Shown: piece by piece, positions 8,857 to 18,162 of the stretch
How the letters are laid out: every line of letters begins with the position of its first letter
Position numbering within the stretch: position 1 is the first letter of the stretch
Assembly (NCBI RefSeq): GCF_008801605.1
Contig: NZ_VZPJ01000019.1
Span: 47,661-111,660, forward strand
Direction of reading: 5' to 3'
Source of the DNA: Pseudomonas brassicacearum subsp. brassicacearum
GTDB lineage: Bacteria > Pseudomonadota > Gammaproteobacteria > Pseudomonadales > Pseudomonadaceae
DNA length: 64,000 nucleotides
The notes under the pieces: model-generated
Databases searched by the model: none
What the model was told of the DNA's origin: nothing
What the model saw: the letters and a program-made list of their open reading frames with translations, nothing else
Program-made: the position numbers and the translations under genes

Positions 8857-11800
8857 TCAACCTTTCTGAATCAGCTTGTTCCTGACCTCAGCCATCCCTT
8901 GAGCATCCAACTCCACCCAAAGATGCTGCTTGCCGGCAATCTGCGCCGCCACCGGCAAACCATCGCGATACACCAGCCGATTACTCGCCAGTGCCGGCAC
9001 TTTCGCCCCCGGCAGCAAGGTGCCCGCCAGGTTCAGCGGGTCGACGCCGCACACCGCCACCAGGCTGCCATCGGTGGGGCGGCGGCGGGTTTCGCGCAGC
9101 AGCGGGATGGCTTCGGGCAGGGCGAATTGTTCGCCCGCCAGCCCACTGACAAAACGCCCGCCGCGAATCTCGCCCCGCGCCTCCAGGCGATGAAAGGTGC
9201 GCAGTAGCTCGCGCCAACTCGGCAACCAATCGGCTTCCCGTTCCAGCAAGCGCCAGAACACCACGCCGTAACGGCGCAGCAGGGTCATGGCGATGTGCTC
9301 CAGGGTGTCGGGCGGTGTGGGCGCGGCGCGGTTGCCGTCCACGGGCGCCGGTTGACTGCGGCGCAACAAGGCCCAGCGCCCGGCGTCGTCCATACCACCG
9401 ACAAACGCTCCGCGCCCGCGCCGGCTGCTGCGGGCCTGGCGTTTACTGGCCGGGGTGATCAGCGCGCGCAGGCCGGCGAAGCTGTCGGCATTCACCAACC
9501 CGGCGCCCACCAGTTCCTGCAAGGCGATTTCCAGTTCGCTGCGCAGCAGGTGGGCTTCGTGGGCCAGTTCGTCGAAAAACAGCGCGCCGTGTTCGCTGAG
9601 GGCCTGATGGACTTTTTGCGTCTTGGGCGACAACTCATCCAGGGCCGTTTGCCCGGCCAGGCTGCTCCACAGCGCCACCTGACTGCGCGGCAACAACACC
9701 ACCGGCGTGCTGCGCAGGGCGCTGGCGGAAGGCTTCTGGCGCGCACTCAGGCGCGTCCATACCCACTTGCCACTGCGGCACAACTCATCGAGCCAACTGG
9801 GCGAGTAGTCCTTGATCCGCGCTGGCAACAGGTCGCTGTCCCAGGCTGACGCAGCGGCCGGGAAGCCTTCGAACTGGCCGAGTATCGACGGCAGCACGGC
9901 ATTGCCCCGGCCCTGGGTGGACGATGACAGGTGTTGCCAGTCGAACAGAAAGCGCATGAAGTCCTGCAACATCACCGGCTCGATTTCCCGGCGCAGACGC
10001 TTGACCGTATAGCGATGGATCCGCGCCAGCAAATGCCGCTCGCACCATTCCTCCTGGCCGGTGCCCGGCGTGAACCGCCCGCGCAGCACATAGCCTTGTT
10101 GTTCAAGCTGCGCCAGGGCCTGGGTGACCTGCGGGGTCGACAATCCCAGCGGGTAGGCGATGGCCTTCAACGGCAGCGGGCCAAAGGCACTGAGCCGGGC
10201 GCGGAGCACTTCCACCAGGGCTTCGTCGCTGTCCCAGGTTTCATCGAAACCGGCCAGGGGCGTCAGCGGCGGTTGCCAGCGGGCCTGTGGATAAACGGCT
10301 TGCAGGCAGGTCAGGCGCTCCAGCGGCACCCACAGACCCCGCTCGGCACTGATCTGCAGGTGACTGGCGCGACCACTGGCGGCCAATGCCTGCAACCAAT
10401 CCAGCCACGGCGCGTGGGCGTCGGCTTCGCTGTCGGCGATGCAGGCCAGGCTCATCAACGCTTCATGCATCTCATCGAGATTGGCCGGCGTCGGCCAGGC
10501 CTCATCGCGGACCGACTGAATGGCTTCGGCGTCCAGTGCGCCAAGGTCATCGGTGGCCTGTGGATCGCTCCAGCGCCGATTGATCACCGCTTGGGTGCGC
10601 CGTTCTTCCAGCGGCGCGTCATCGAGAAAGGTGTAGGGGCGGGCGCTGAGGATTTCTGCCGCCAACGGCGAGGGCGCCGGCAGATCGCGGCTGATCAGGC
10701 GAATCTCGCCCGCTTCCATGCGCCGCAACAGCGTCAGCCAGCCTTCGCTGTCCATGGCTTCGTGCAGGCAATCGTCGAGGGTCTGTTCCACCAGCGGATG
10801 GTCGGGGATCTCACGCTCGCCGGCCAGGTTTTCCAGGCAAGCGATCTGGTCCGGAAACACGCTGGCGATCAGGTCCTCGCTTTTCATCCGCTGGATCTGC
10901 GGGGCGACTTTGCGTCCGCCGGCGTAACGCGGCAAGGCCAGGGCCACGCCAGCGTTCCAGCGCCAGCGCACGCCGAACAGCGGCGCATCCAGTACCGCCT
11001 GGACCAGGATCTGCTCGGCGCTGTGGCTGTTGAGGTAGCGCCACACTTCGTCCAGTTCGAAGCTGTGGCTGGTGGACAGCGAGAGCACGATGGCGTCTTC
11101 ACTGGCCGCGGCCTGCAATTCGAAGTTGAAGGTGCGGCAGAAACGCTTGCGCAAGGCCAGGCCCCAGGCGCGGTTGATACGGCTGCCGAAGGGCGTGTGG
11201 ATGATCAGTTGCGTGCCGCCGGACTCGTCGAAAAACCGCTCCATCAGCAGCGTGTCCTGGGACGGCAGGGCGCCGAAGGCCAGGCGTGCCGGGGCCAGGT
11301 AATCCACCAGTTGTTCAGCGCTGGCCAGGTTCAGTTGCAGGGTGCCGGTGAGCCAATCGAGGGCCGGTTGCAGGTTGCCCGGCGTGGCGCCGAGCAGTTG
11401 ATCGAGCTGGGCTTGCAGGCGCGCCACGGCCAGGGACAGTTCGGCGCTGCGCCCCGGCGCTTCGCCGAGCCAGAACGGGATGGTCGGCGGCTGTCCCTGG
11501 GCGTCCTCGACCCGCACGCGGCCGGTCTCGACGCGAATGATGCGATACGACGTATTGCCCAACTGGAACACGTCGCCGGCAATGCTCTCCACCGCGAAGT
11601 CTTCGTTGACGCTGCCGATGTTCAAGCCCTGGGGTTCGAGCAGCACGGCGTAGTCGGCATTGTCCGGAATGGTGCCGCCGCTGGTCACCGCCGTGAGCTT
11701 GCTGCCGCGGCGCCCGCGCAAGGTCCGGGTCACGGCATCGCGGTGCAGGTAGGCGCTGCGTACGCCCTGGCGACCATTGAGGCCTTCGGCGAGCATCTGC

Positions 11801-13170
11801 AACAGCGCCTGGTAATGCCCTTCGTCCAGCCCGGCGTAGGGCGAGGCACGACGCAAGGTTTCCAGCAGTGCTTGCTCCGACCATTCCTGGCAACTGACTT
11901 CGGCGACGATCTGCTGGGCCAGTACATCCAGCGGCGCCTTGGGGATGTGCAGGATGTCGAGTTCGCCACGGCGTACGCAGTCGAGCAGGGCGGCGCACTC
12001 GATCAAGTCGTCGCGGGTGGTGGCGAACAGGCGCCCCTTGGGTGTGCCGCCGACCTGGTGGCCGGAACGACCGACCCGTTGCAGGAACGCCGAGATCGAG
12101 CGGGGCGAGGCGATCTGGCACACCAGGTCGACATCGCCGATATCAATGCCCAGCTCCAGGGACGCGGTGGCGATCAGCACCTTCAGCTCGCCGCGTTTGA
12201 GGCGTTGTTCGGCGTCGAGGCGAAACTCCTTCGCCAGGCTGCCGTGGTGAGCGGCCACGGCGTCCTTGCCCAGGCGCTCGCTCAGATGACGGCTCAGGCG
12301 TTCGGCCAAACGCCGGGTATTGACGAACACCAGGGTGGTGCGGTGTTCCCCGGCCAGCTCGGCGAGGCGGTTGTAGACCAGTTCCCATACGTCATTGGCC
12401 ATCACCGCCGACAGCGGTACTGGTGGCACTTCGATGTCCAGGTCCCGGGGGCGGGCGTGGCCGATGTCGACGATTTCACAGGTGCGTCCCTCACCGACGA
12501 GAAAACGTGAAACCGCTTCGATGGGCTTTTGCGTGGCGGACAGACCGATGCGCATCAGCGGTTCGGCGCACAGGGCTTGCAGACGCTCCAGGCTCAAGGC
12601 CAGGTGGCTGCCGCGCTTGCTGGCGGCGATGGCGTGGATTTCGTCGACGATGACCGTGCGGGTGCTGGCGAGCATCTGTCGGCCGGAGTCGGAGCCGAGC
12701 AGCACGTAGAGCGATTCGGGAGTGGTCACCAGGATGTGCGGCGCGGTCTTGCGCATCGCCGAGCGTTCTTTCTGCGGCGTGTCGCCGGTACGCACGGCGG
12801 TGGTGATGTGCAGGGGCGGCAGGTCCATTTGCCGCAGCTGTTCGGTGATGCCGGCCAGGGGATTTTGCAGGTTGATCTGGATATCGTTGCTCAAGGCCTT
12901 GAGCGGCGAGACGTAGACCACCAGCGTCTGGTCCGGCAGGCCGCCCTGTTCCAGGCCGCGGTGCACCAGGTCATCGAGCACGGCGAGAAAAGCCGTCAGG
13001 GTCTTGCCCGAGCCGGTAGGCGCCGCCACCAGGGTCGAACGACGCTGGCCGATCAACGGCCACGCCCGGGCCTGGGCGGCCGTGACCGCCGGGAAGGTCT
13101 GGCTGAACCAGGCGCGAACGGCGGGGTGAAAGCCGGCCATGGCGTGGTTGGCTGGGAGAGGCAGATTCAT
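8857..13170 (-). CDS. lhr: Large ATP-dependent helicase Lhr (full-length bacterial form)
   Basis: About 1437 residues, the full bacterial Lhr length. The N-terminal half is a superfamily 2 helicase core: Walker A APTGSGKT, motif II VDEIH, motif III-like GLSATQKP, and motifs V/VI ending QRVGRSGHQ. It is followed by the winged-helix and Lhr-specific domains and the long C-terminal extension of 'Lhr-HR' proteins. Lhr is a 3'-5' ssDNA-stimulated translocase linked to DNA repair; its C-terminal half is structurally related to AlkZ-type glycosylases. The start is uncertain: ATG 13170 and 13140 both lack a clear ribosome-binding site, and the open frame extends to 13212. The gene appears to stand alone, flanked by REP pairs. 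Confidence 0.9.
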   Translation of the reverse strand: MNLPLPANHAMAGFHPAVRAWFSQTFPAVTAAQARAWPLIGQRRSTLVAAPTGSGKTLTAFLAVLDDLVHRGLEQGGLPDQTLVVYVSPLKALSNDIQINLQNPLAGITEQLRQMDLPPLHITTAVRTGDTPQKERSAMRKTAPHILVTTPESLYVLLGSDSGRQMLASTRTVIVDEIHAIAASKRGSHLALSLERLQALCAEPLMRIGLSATQKPIEAVSRFLVGEGRTCEIVDIGHARPRDLDIEVPPVPLSAVMANDVWELVYNRLAELAGEHRTTLVFVNTRRLAERLSRHLSERLGKDAVAAHHGSLAKEFRLDAEQRLKRGELKVLIATASLELGIDIGDVDLVCQIASPRSISAFLQRVGRSGHQVGGTPKGRLFATTRDDLIECAALLDCVRRGELDILHIPKAPLDVLAQQIVAEVSCQEWSEQALLETLRRASPYAGLDEGHYQALLQMLAEGLNGRQGVRSAYLHRDAVTRTLRGRRGSKLTAVTSGGTIPDNADYAVLLEPQGLNIGSVNEDFAVESIAGDVFQLGNTSYRIIRVETGRVRVEDAQGQPPTIPFWLGEAPGRSAELSLAVARLQAQLDQLLGATPGNLQPALDWLTGTLQLNLASAEQLVDYLAPARLAFGALPSQDTLLMERFFDESGGTQLIIHTPFGSRINRAWGLALRKRFCRTFNFELQAAASEDAIVLSLSTSHSFELDEVWRYLNSHSAEQILVQAVLDAPLFGVRWRWNAGVALALPRYAGGRKVAPQIQRMKSEDLIASVFPDQIACLENLAGEREIPDHPLVEQTLDDCLHEAMDSEGWLTLLRRMEAGEIRLISRDLPAPSPLAAEILSARPYTFLDDAPLEERRTQAVINRRWSDPQATDDLGALDAEAIQSVRDEAWPTPANLDEMHEALMSLACIADSEADAHAPWLDWLQALAASGRASHLQISAERGLWVPLERLTCLQAVYPQARWQPPLTPLAGFDETWDSDEALVEVLRARLSAFGPLPLKAIAYPLGLSTPQVTQALAQLEQQGYVLRGRFTPGTGQEEWCERHLLARIHRYTVKRLRREIEPVMLQDFMRFLFDWQHLSSSTQGRGNAVLPSILGQFEGFPAAASAWDSDLLPARIKDYSPSWLDELCRSGKWVWTRLSARQKPSASALRSTPVVLLPRSQVALWSSLAGQTALDELSPKTQKVHQALSEHGALFFDELAHEAHLLRSELEIALQELVGAGLVNADSFAGLRALITPASKRQARSSRRGRGAFVGGMDDAGRWALLRRSQPAPVDGNRAAPTPPDTLEHIAMTLLRRYGVVFWRLLEREADWLPSWRELLRTFHRLEARGEIRGGRFVSGLAGEQFALPEAIPLLRETRRRPTDGSLVAVCGVDPLNLAGTLLPGAKVPALASNRLVYRDGLPVAAQIAGKQHLWVELDAQGMAEVRNKLIQKG

Positions 13171-13241
13171 GGGGCAGTTATGCGGGTGGGTTGGGCAAGA
13201 TGCAAGTACCACTTGAGACCTTCATTGCCTGCCAGAATGCC

Positions 13242-13319
13242 ATCGCGAGCAAGCTCGCTCTCACAGGGATAGCATGGGCACCTGAGATCCCCTGTGGGAG
13301 CGAGCTCGCTCGCGATAGC
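13242..13319. repeat. REP inverted pair between divergent genes
   Basis: Facing REP units lie upstream of lhr (minus strand) and upstream of the SDR gene (plus strand), starting ATCGCGAGCAAGCTCGCTCT and ending with GCGAGCTCGCTCGCGATAG. Its position between two divergent gene starts is less usual than the convergent-end copies. Confidence 0.8.
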
Positions 13320-13463
13320 GGCCTCAAGTCCCACCCAAACCCGGCGATCTGCACTTTACGGATGACGGTTGCGCACTAAACCCGCAAAATGCAACGATTC
13401 CGACAACGCCTGCGGGTGTTGTCGACCAAATTCTTGTGCCAATAGACTGGGCCTGCTGACTTT

Positions 13464-14348
13464 ATGCGAATGCGCCTTATGTTACTGGGCGGCGGAAATG
13501 CCCTTGGGCAGGCGCTGATTCGCCTCGGTGCAGAAGAAGACATCGGTTTTCTTGCCCCCCGCCCGCCCGAAGACGGTTGGGATGCCGCGAGCCTGACGCA
13601 ACTGCTCGACGACACTCGCCCGGACGCCTTGATCAACCTGGCGTACTACTTCGACTGGTTCCAGGCCGAGGCCGTCAGCGAGCAGCGCCTGGCCAGCCAG
13701 GAGCGCGCTGTCGAGCGCCTGGCCGAGCTGTGCCAGCATCACAACATCGTCTTGCTGCAACCGTCGAGCTATCGCGTGTTCGATGGCTCCCGCGCCACGG
13801 CCTATAGTGAGAAAGACGAGCCCGTGCCCCTGGGCGTGCGCGGCCAGGCGCTGTGGCGGATCGAGCAAAGCGTGCGCGCCACTTGCCCGCAACACGTGCT
13901 GCTGCGGTTCGGCTGGCTGCTGGACGACAGCGCCGATGGCATCCTCGGGCGTTTCCTGGCCCGGGCCGAACAGCCCGAAGAGCTGTTGCTGGCCGACGAC
14001 CGCCGCGGTAACCCGACGCCAGTGGACGATGCCGCGCGCGTGATCATCTCGGTGCTCAAGCAACTCGATTGCGCGGCGCCGCTGTGGGGCACCTACCATT
14101 ACGCCGGCCACGAGGCGACTACGCCGCTGGCGCTGGGCCAGGCGATCCTCACCGAAGCCCGCGCCCTGCATCCGCTGGCCATCGAGTCGCCCACCCCCCA
14201 GGCCCACGCCGCACGGCCGGACGCCGCGGAAGAACCGCAGCACGCGGTGCTGGCCTGCAAGAAAATTCTGCACACTTTCGGGATCAAGCCCCGCGCCTGG
14301 CGCGCGGCACTCCCAAGCTTACTGGATAGGTTTTATCGCCATGGCTGA
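13464..14348 (+). CDS. RmlD-like sugar-nucleotide-binding SDR protein
   Basis: A 294-residue extended short-chain dehydrogenase/reductase of the RmlD type. The N-terminal nucleotide-binding loop (MLLGGGNALGQAL) replaces the classical GxxGxxG and looks slightly degenerate. In place of the YxxxK pair there is only GVRGQALWRIEQ, so catalysis is doubtful. Family members reduce or bind dTDP/UDP-sugars. The last 8 bases overlap the next epimerase gene, so the pair is probably co-translated and could act on the same nucleotide sugar. The exact start (13464 or the ATG at 13470) is open. The pair appears to match neighbouring genes upstream of oprG in P. aeruginosa. Confidence 0.75.
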   Translation: MRMRLMLLGGGNALGQALIRLGAEEDIGFLAPRPPEDGWDAASLTQLLDDTRPDALINLAYYFDWFQAEAVSEQRLASQERAVERLAELCQHHNIVLLQPSSYRVFDGSRATAYSEKDEPVPLGVRGQALWRIEQSVRATCPQHVLLRFGWLLDDSADGILGRFLARAEQPEELLLADDRRGNPTPVDDAARVIISVLKQLDCAAPLWGTYHYAGHEATTPLALGQAILTEARALHPLAIESPTPQAHAARPDAAEEPQHAVLACKKILHTFGIKPRAWRAALPSLLDRFYRHG

Positions 14349-15270
14349 AGGCCCTGTTTTAATCACCGGCGGCGCGGGTTTCATTGGTTCGCACCTGACC
14401 GACGCCTTGCTCGCCAAGGGACATTCGGTGCGCATCCTCGATGATCTGTCTACCGGCAAGCGCAGCAACCTGCCGCTGGACAACCCGGCGCTCGAACTGA
14501 TCGAAGGTGACGTCGCCGATGCCGCGCTGGTGGCGCGGGTCATGGCCGGTTGCAGCGCCGTGGCGCACCTGGCGGCGGTGGCCTCGGTACAAGCCTCGGT
14601 GGACGACCCCGTGCGCACCCACCAGAGCAATTTCATCGGCACCCTGAATGTCTGCGAAGCCATGCGCCAGAGCGGTGTGAAACGGGTGCTGTTCGCCTCC
14701 AGCGCAGCGGTCTACGGCAACAACGGCGAAGGCGAGTCCATCGACGAAGAAACCCCCAAGGCCCCGCTCACGCCGTATGCCTCGGACAAACTGGCCAGCG
14801 AGTTCTACTTCGACTTCTATCGCCGCCAGCACGACCTGGAGCCGGTGGTGTTCCGCTTCTTCAACATCTACGGTCCGCGCCAGGATCCGTCCTCGCCGTA
14901 TTCCGGGGTCATCAGTATCTTCAGCGAACGGGCGCAGAAAGGCCTGCCGATCACGGTGTTCGGTGATGGCGAGCAGACTCGGGATTTTGTCTACGTCGAA
15001 GATTTGGTGGATTTGCTGGTGCAGGCCATCGAAAAGCCCGAGGTGGAAGTGGGCGCGGTGAACGTCGGCTGGAACCAGGCCACGACCCTCAAGCAGATGC
15101 TCCAGGCCCTGGCCGCCGTGGTGGGCGATCTGCCTCCGATCAGCTACGGCCCGGCACGCTCCGGCGACATCCGCCATTCGCGGGCCGACAATCATCGGCT
15201 GTTGCAGCGCTTCAGCTTTCCCCCGCAAACCCCGATGAGCGTGGGGCTGGCGCGGTTGCTGGGACGCTGA
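14341..15270 (+). CDS. NAD-dependent epimerase/dehydratase (GalE-like SDR)
   Basis: A 309-residue extended SDR enzyme. It has an N-terminal TGGAGFIGSHL NAD-binding loop (GxxGxxG), a DDLSTGK strand end typical of nucleotide-sugar epimerases, the serine block FASSAAVYGNN, and the catalytic YASDK (YxxxK). FFNIYGPRQDP and the late GDGEQTRDFVYVEDL block are typical of UDP-glucose/GlcNAc 4-epimerases. It probably interconverts a UDP-sugar for a cell-surface polysaccharide, but no glycosyltransferases are adjacent, so the substrate remains open. It overlaps the RmlD-like gene by 8 bases. Confidence 0.82.
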   Translation: MAEGPVLITGGAGFIGSHLTDALLAKGHSVRILDDLSTGKRSNLPLDNPALELIEGDVADAALVARVMAGCSAVAHLAAVASVQASVDDPVRTHQSNFIGTLNVCEAMRQSGVKRVLFASSAAVYGNNGEGESIDEETPKAPLTPYASDKLASEFYFDFYRRQHDLEPVVFRFFNIYGPRQDPSSPYSGVISIFSERAQKGLPITVFGDGEQTRDFVYVEDLVDLLVQAIEKPEVEVGAVNVGWNQATTLKQMLQALAAVVGDLPPISYGPARSGDIRHSRADNHRLLQRFSFPPQTPMSVGLARLLGR

Positions 15271-15290
15271 GATTCTCACCGCCCAAAAAC

Positions 15291-15380
15291 TGTGGGAGCG
15301 AGCTTGCTCGCGATAGCGGCGGGTCAGTCAACGTGATTGCTGGCTGATCCACCGTCATCGCGAGCAAGCTCGCTCCCACA
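15291..15380. repeat. REP inverted pair
   Basis: A REP unit starting TGTGGGAGCGAGCTTGCTCG at 15291 faces one ending GCAAGCTCGCTCCCACA at 15380, separated by about 40 bases. It lies between the convergent epimerase and oprG genes. Confidence 0.85.
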
Positions 15381-15406
15381 GGGATTTTCGTACCTTCAGG
15401 TTCGGC

Positions 15407-16105
15407 TTAGAACTTGTAGCCCAACCCCACCATGTAGATCCATGGGTCCACATCGACATTCACCTTGGCCCGGGTCCCGCCGGCCACGGCGTTGTTGTCC
15501 ACATACGCGGTGGTGTCGATGTCGATGTAGCGAATCTGGCCGTTGATCATGATGTTGTCGGTCAACATGTAGTCAGCGCCCACTTGCCACGCCATGCCCC
15601 AGCTGTTGCTCGCACGGAAATTACTGAAGCCGTTGGCGCTGGCTTCGCTGCCGACGTGTTCGTCGTAGATCCAGGTGTAGTTGATGCCGGCGCCGACATA
15701 AGGCTGGAACGCCGACTTGGCGTCGAGCGGATAGTAGACCAGGCTCAAGGTCGGCGGCAGGTGCTTGAGGGTGCCGAGCTTGCCATTGGCCGCGCCCAGG
15801 GCGGTGCCTTTGATTTTCACGTCGTGCTCGAACGGCGAGGCCGCCAGCAGTTCGATGCCCAGGTTGTTGGTGATCATGTAGGCGAAGTTCAAGCCCAACT
15901 GCGTGTCGCTGCTCATGGTCGCCTTGCCACCCAGGTCGGCGCCGGCCAGCGGGCCACGGTCGACCTTGACGCTGGAGCTGTCGGCTTCCGGGTTGACGGT
16001 GATGGCACCGGCGCGAACGATAATATCGCCAGCGGTGTGGGCCTGGGCGAGTGGGGCAGCGAGCGCGAGGGCCGCGAGGGAAGCGCAGAGCAAGGACTTG
16101 TTCAT
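15407..16105 (-). CDS. oprG: Outer membrane protein OprG (OmpW family)
   Basis: A 232-residue outer-membrane protein with an N-terminal signal peptide cut after LAQA. Its eight-stranded barrel character shows as alternating hydrophobic residues, and it ends in the C-terminal aromatic GLGYKF expected for BAM recognition. OmpW/OprG proteins form a narrow hydrophobic channel, and OprG has been linked to uptake of small hydrophobic molecules and amino acids and to anaerobic/iron conditions. The start at 16105 has a CTGGAG ribosome-binding site 5 bases upstream; the open frame to 16174 runs through the promoter. The neighbouring zinc ABC cluster matches the P. aeruginosa oprG context. Two ANR-like boxes precede it. 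Confidence 0.9.
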   Translation of the reverse strand: MNKSLLCASLAALALAAPLAQAHTAGDIIVRAGAITVNPEADSSSVKVDRGPLAGADLGGKATMSSDTQLGLNFAYMITNNLGIELLAASPFEHDVKIKGTALGAANGKLGTLKHLPPTLSLVYYPLDAKSAFQPYVGAGINYTWIYDEHVGSEASANGFSNFRASNSWGMAWQVGADYMLTDNIMINGQIRYIDIDTTAYVDNNAVAGGTRAKVNVDVDPWIYMVGLGYKF

Positions 16106-16139
16106 GAGGGCTCCAGAGGGCATCGAAATTTGATGTCCC

Positions 16140-16145
16140 ATGGTA
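16140..16145 (-). promoter_or_regulatory. Candidate oprG -10 element
   Basis: On the minus strand these bases read TACCAT, a fair -10 hexamer. The predicted transcript start would be about 16133. That puts the nearer ANR-like box at -41.5, the standard position for activation by FNR-family proteins, which needs no good -35 box; I see none. Confidence 0.5.
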
Positions 16146-16167
16146 CGAAGCCGTCTGCTCCGGTCTT

Positions 16168-16181
16168 TTGACACAGCTCAA
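16168..16181 (-). promoter_or_regulatory. ANR/FNR-like box, proximal
   Basis: TTGACACAGCTCAA, an imperfect match to the FNR/ANR consensus TTGAT-N4-ATCAA, centred 63-76 bases upstream of the oprG start codon. Its centre is 41.5 bases from the start site inferred from the TACCAT hexamer. OprG is known to be ANR-controlled in P. aeruginosa, which supports the call. Confidence 0.6.
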
Positions 16182-16200
16182 TGAGTCAGGGGGTGTTTAA

Positions 16201-16214
16201 TTGACTCAGCTCAA
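16201..16214 (-). promoter_or_regulatory. ANR/FNR-like box, distal
   Basis: TTGACTCAGCTCAA, identical to the proximal box except for one central base and placed exactly 33 bases (about three helical turns) further upstream. A second dimer could bind here on the same face of the DNA. Confidence 0.5.
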
Positions 16215-16246
16215 TAAAAGCGCTGATGGGAAAATTTGAGGGAACC

Positions 16247-16334
16247 ATCGCGAGCAAGCTATCTCCCACATTATTCGACCGTATTCTTTCTGAAGAAACG
16301 CGATCAACTGTGGGAGCGAGCTTGCTCGCGATAG
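16247..16334. repeat. REP inverted pair
   Basis: A slightly diverged unit (ATCGCGAGCAAGCTATCTCC) faces a consensus unit ending GCTTGCTCGCGATAG. It separates the zinc ABC cluster from the oprG promoter. Confidence 0.8.
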
Positions 16335-16365
16335 CTATCTCATCAACAACACATCACTACCGGAC

Positions 16366-16899
16366 TCACTCCGGCAGCTCATACACATAAATCTTCTCGG
16401 CCTCCATCTGATACCCGGCATCGGCCAGTTCACTGGTGGACGGCTTGACCTGCATCGGCCCTTCGACCCAGTACGGCTGGTACAACTCGTCGAGCTTGAC
16501 CCCGACTTCACTTTTCACATGCACGATCTGGTTGGACGGCGGTGGCGGTACGTGGATGCAGGCGCCGAAATAGGGCACCAGCAAGAAGTCCGTGGTGCGA
16601 CCTTCCTCGCTGACTTCCAGCGGAACGATGTAGCCCGGCAAACGAATCTGCTGGCCATCGAGGGCCTTGACTACCGGGGCGTTGGGCAAATCCTGCTTGG
16701 CGGCTGGCGCGGACTCGGCGGCCAGGGCGTCGCTCATCTTCGACAAGTCGTGCAGCGGGGTCATGTTCGGCACTTCTGGCGGCGCGTCCGGCGGGATCAT
16801 TTCCGACCAGGCCAGGTCCCTCGGCTCGGCCGCCCACAGCGGCAGGGCGACCATCATCAACAGCGCAAGCAGGGCGCGGGGCATCTTCAACGTCCTCAT
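16366..16899 (-). CDS. DUF3299 secreted protein
   Basis: A 177-residue protein with a cleavable signal peptide (ALLALLMMVALPLWAAEP). The DUF3299 signature is visible in LPGYIVPLE and VPYFGACIHVPPPPSNQ. The family recurs beside ABC exporters or zinc clusters, and its exact role is not settled. The ATG at 16899 overlaps the permease stop as ATGA, making it the last gene of the zrgA-ATPase-permease-DUF3299 unit; a second in-frame ATG lies at 16884. The conserved Cys/His (ACIHVPPP) could bind metal, which would fit a periplasmic zinc role. That last point is inference. Confidence 0.82.
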   Translation of the reverse strand: MRTLKMPRALLALLMMVALPLWAAEPRDLAWSEMIPPDAPPEVPNMTPLHDLSKMSDALAAESAPAAKQDLPNAPVVKALDGQQIRLPGYIVPLEVSEEGRTTDFLLVPYFGACIHVPPPPSNQIVHVKSEVGVKLDELYQPYWVEGPMQVKPSTSELADAGYQMEAEKIYVYELPE

Positions 16900-18161
16900 A
16901 AACGGATCGACAGGCCGTCGGCCAGCGATTGGCGATAAGCGCGCCAGGCCGGCACGCTGCCCATCAGCAGGGCAGCGACTAGAATGCCAGCCAGCAGCGT
17001 CCATTCATATTCGCTCGGCCAGCTCAGCGGCAGGTACAAGCCGTAGGCCGACTGCACGTAACCCTGGGCGGCGGCGATACCGATGTACAGCAAGGCCAGC
17101 CCGGCGGTGACCCCGGCCAGCGCCAGGGCGAAGGCTTCGAGCACCAGCAGCGTCGCGATGTGCCACGGCCGCGCGCCCACCGAACGCAGGATCGCCATTT
17201 CCCGACGACGCTCGTTGAGGCTGGTGAGGATCGCCGTGAGCATGCCGATCAACCCGGTGAGCACCACGAACAACGAAATCACGAACAAGGCTTTTTCCGC
17301 CGTGCCCATCAGGCTCCACAACTCCTGCAGCGCCACGCCGGGCAGGATGGCCAGCAGCGGTTCGCCACGAAACTCATTGATCTCGCGTTGCAAGGCAAAG
17401 GTCGAAATCTTGCTGTTGAGGCCGAGCATGAACGCGGTGATCGCCTGGGGCGTGAGGTCCATGTTGCGGGCCTGGTCGGCGCTGATGCGGCCATTGCCCT
17501 GGGCCGGCACACCGTTCTTCCAGTCGATGTGGATCGCCTCCATGCCGCCGAGGCTGATGTGCAGCGTGCGGTCCACCGGCGTGCCGGTGCGCTTGAGAAT
17601 CCCGACCACGGTGAAGGGCTTGTCGTCGTGCTTGACCAGGCTGACCACCGCCACGCCGTGGGCCAGCACCAGCTTGTCGCCGAGCTTGTAGTGCAGCGCC
17701 TCGGCCACTTCGGCACCGAGCACCACTTCGAACGGATCGGTTGCGAAAGCCCGGCCGTCGGCCAGTTCCAGATGCTGCTGGCGGCCGTACTGGTAATGTT
17801 CGAAGTAGGCCTCGGTGGTGCCCATCACCCTATAGCCGCGGTGGGAATCGCCGAGGGACATGGGGATCGCCCACTTCACTTTCGGGTTGCTGGCGAAGTG
17901 TTCGAAGCTGTCCCAGCGGATGTTGTTGGTGGCGTTGCCGATGCGAAACACCGAATACAGCAGCAGGTTCACGGAGCCGGAGCGGGCGCCGACGATCAGG
18001 TCGGTGCCACTGATGGTGCTGGCGAAACTGGCCCGCGCCTCGGTACGTACCCGCTCCACTGCCAGCAACAAACAAACCGAAAGGGCGATGGCGAACGCGG
18101 TGAGGATCGCGGTGAAACGGCGGTTCGCCAGGCTGGCCATGGCTAGACGGAACAAATACAT
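16896..18161 (-). CDS. ABC transporter permease, MacB/LolC-like (FtsX family)
   Basis: A 421-residue inner-membrane protein with one N-terminal membrane helix (FTAILTAFAIALSVCLLLAV), a large periplasmic MacB-core-like domain, and three C-terminal helices forming the FtsX domain (ALFVISLFVVLTGLIGMLTA, then the NERRREMAILRSVGA coupling motif). Such permeases work with LolD-like ATPases as mechanotransmitters rather than as classical importers. It is encoded directly after the ATPase (1-base gap) and before the DUF3299 gene (ATGA overlap). In P. aeruginosa the matching cluster is zinc-starvation induced, so a role in zinc acquisition or zinc-dependent envelope maintenance is likely. Confidence 0.85.
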   Translation of the reverse strand: MYLFRLAMASLANRRFTAILTAFAIALSVCLLLAVERVRTEARASFASTISGTDLIVGARSGSVNLLLYSVFRIGNATNNIRWDSFEHFASNPKVKWAIPMSLGDSHRGYRVMGTTEAYFEHYQYGRQQHLELADGRAFATDPFEVVLGAEVAEALHYKLGDKLVLAHGVAVVSLVKHDDKPFTVVGILKRTGTPVDRTLHISLGGMEAIHIDWKNGVPAQGNGRISADQARNMDLTPQAITAFMLGLNSKISTFALQREINEFRGEPLLAILPGVALQELWSLMGTAEKALFVISLFVVLTGLIGMLTAILTSLNERRREMAILRSVGARPWHIATLLVLEAFALALAGVTAGLALLYIGIAAAQGYVQSAYGLYLPLSWPSEYEWTLLAGILVAALLMGSVPAWRAYRQSLADGLSIRL

Positions 18162-18162
18162 C

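Noticed and set aside
9931..12510. An 859-codon plus-strand frame opposite lhr
   Set aside because: Shadow of the lhr gene; low-complexity composition, no ribosome-binding site and no recognisable family.
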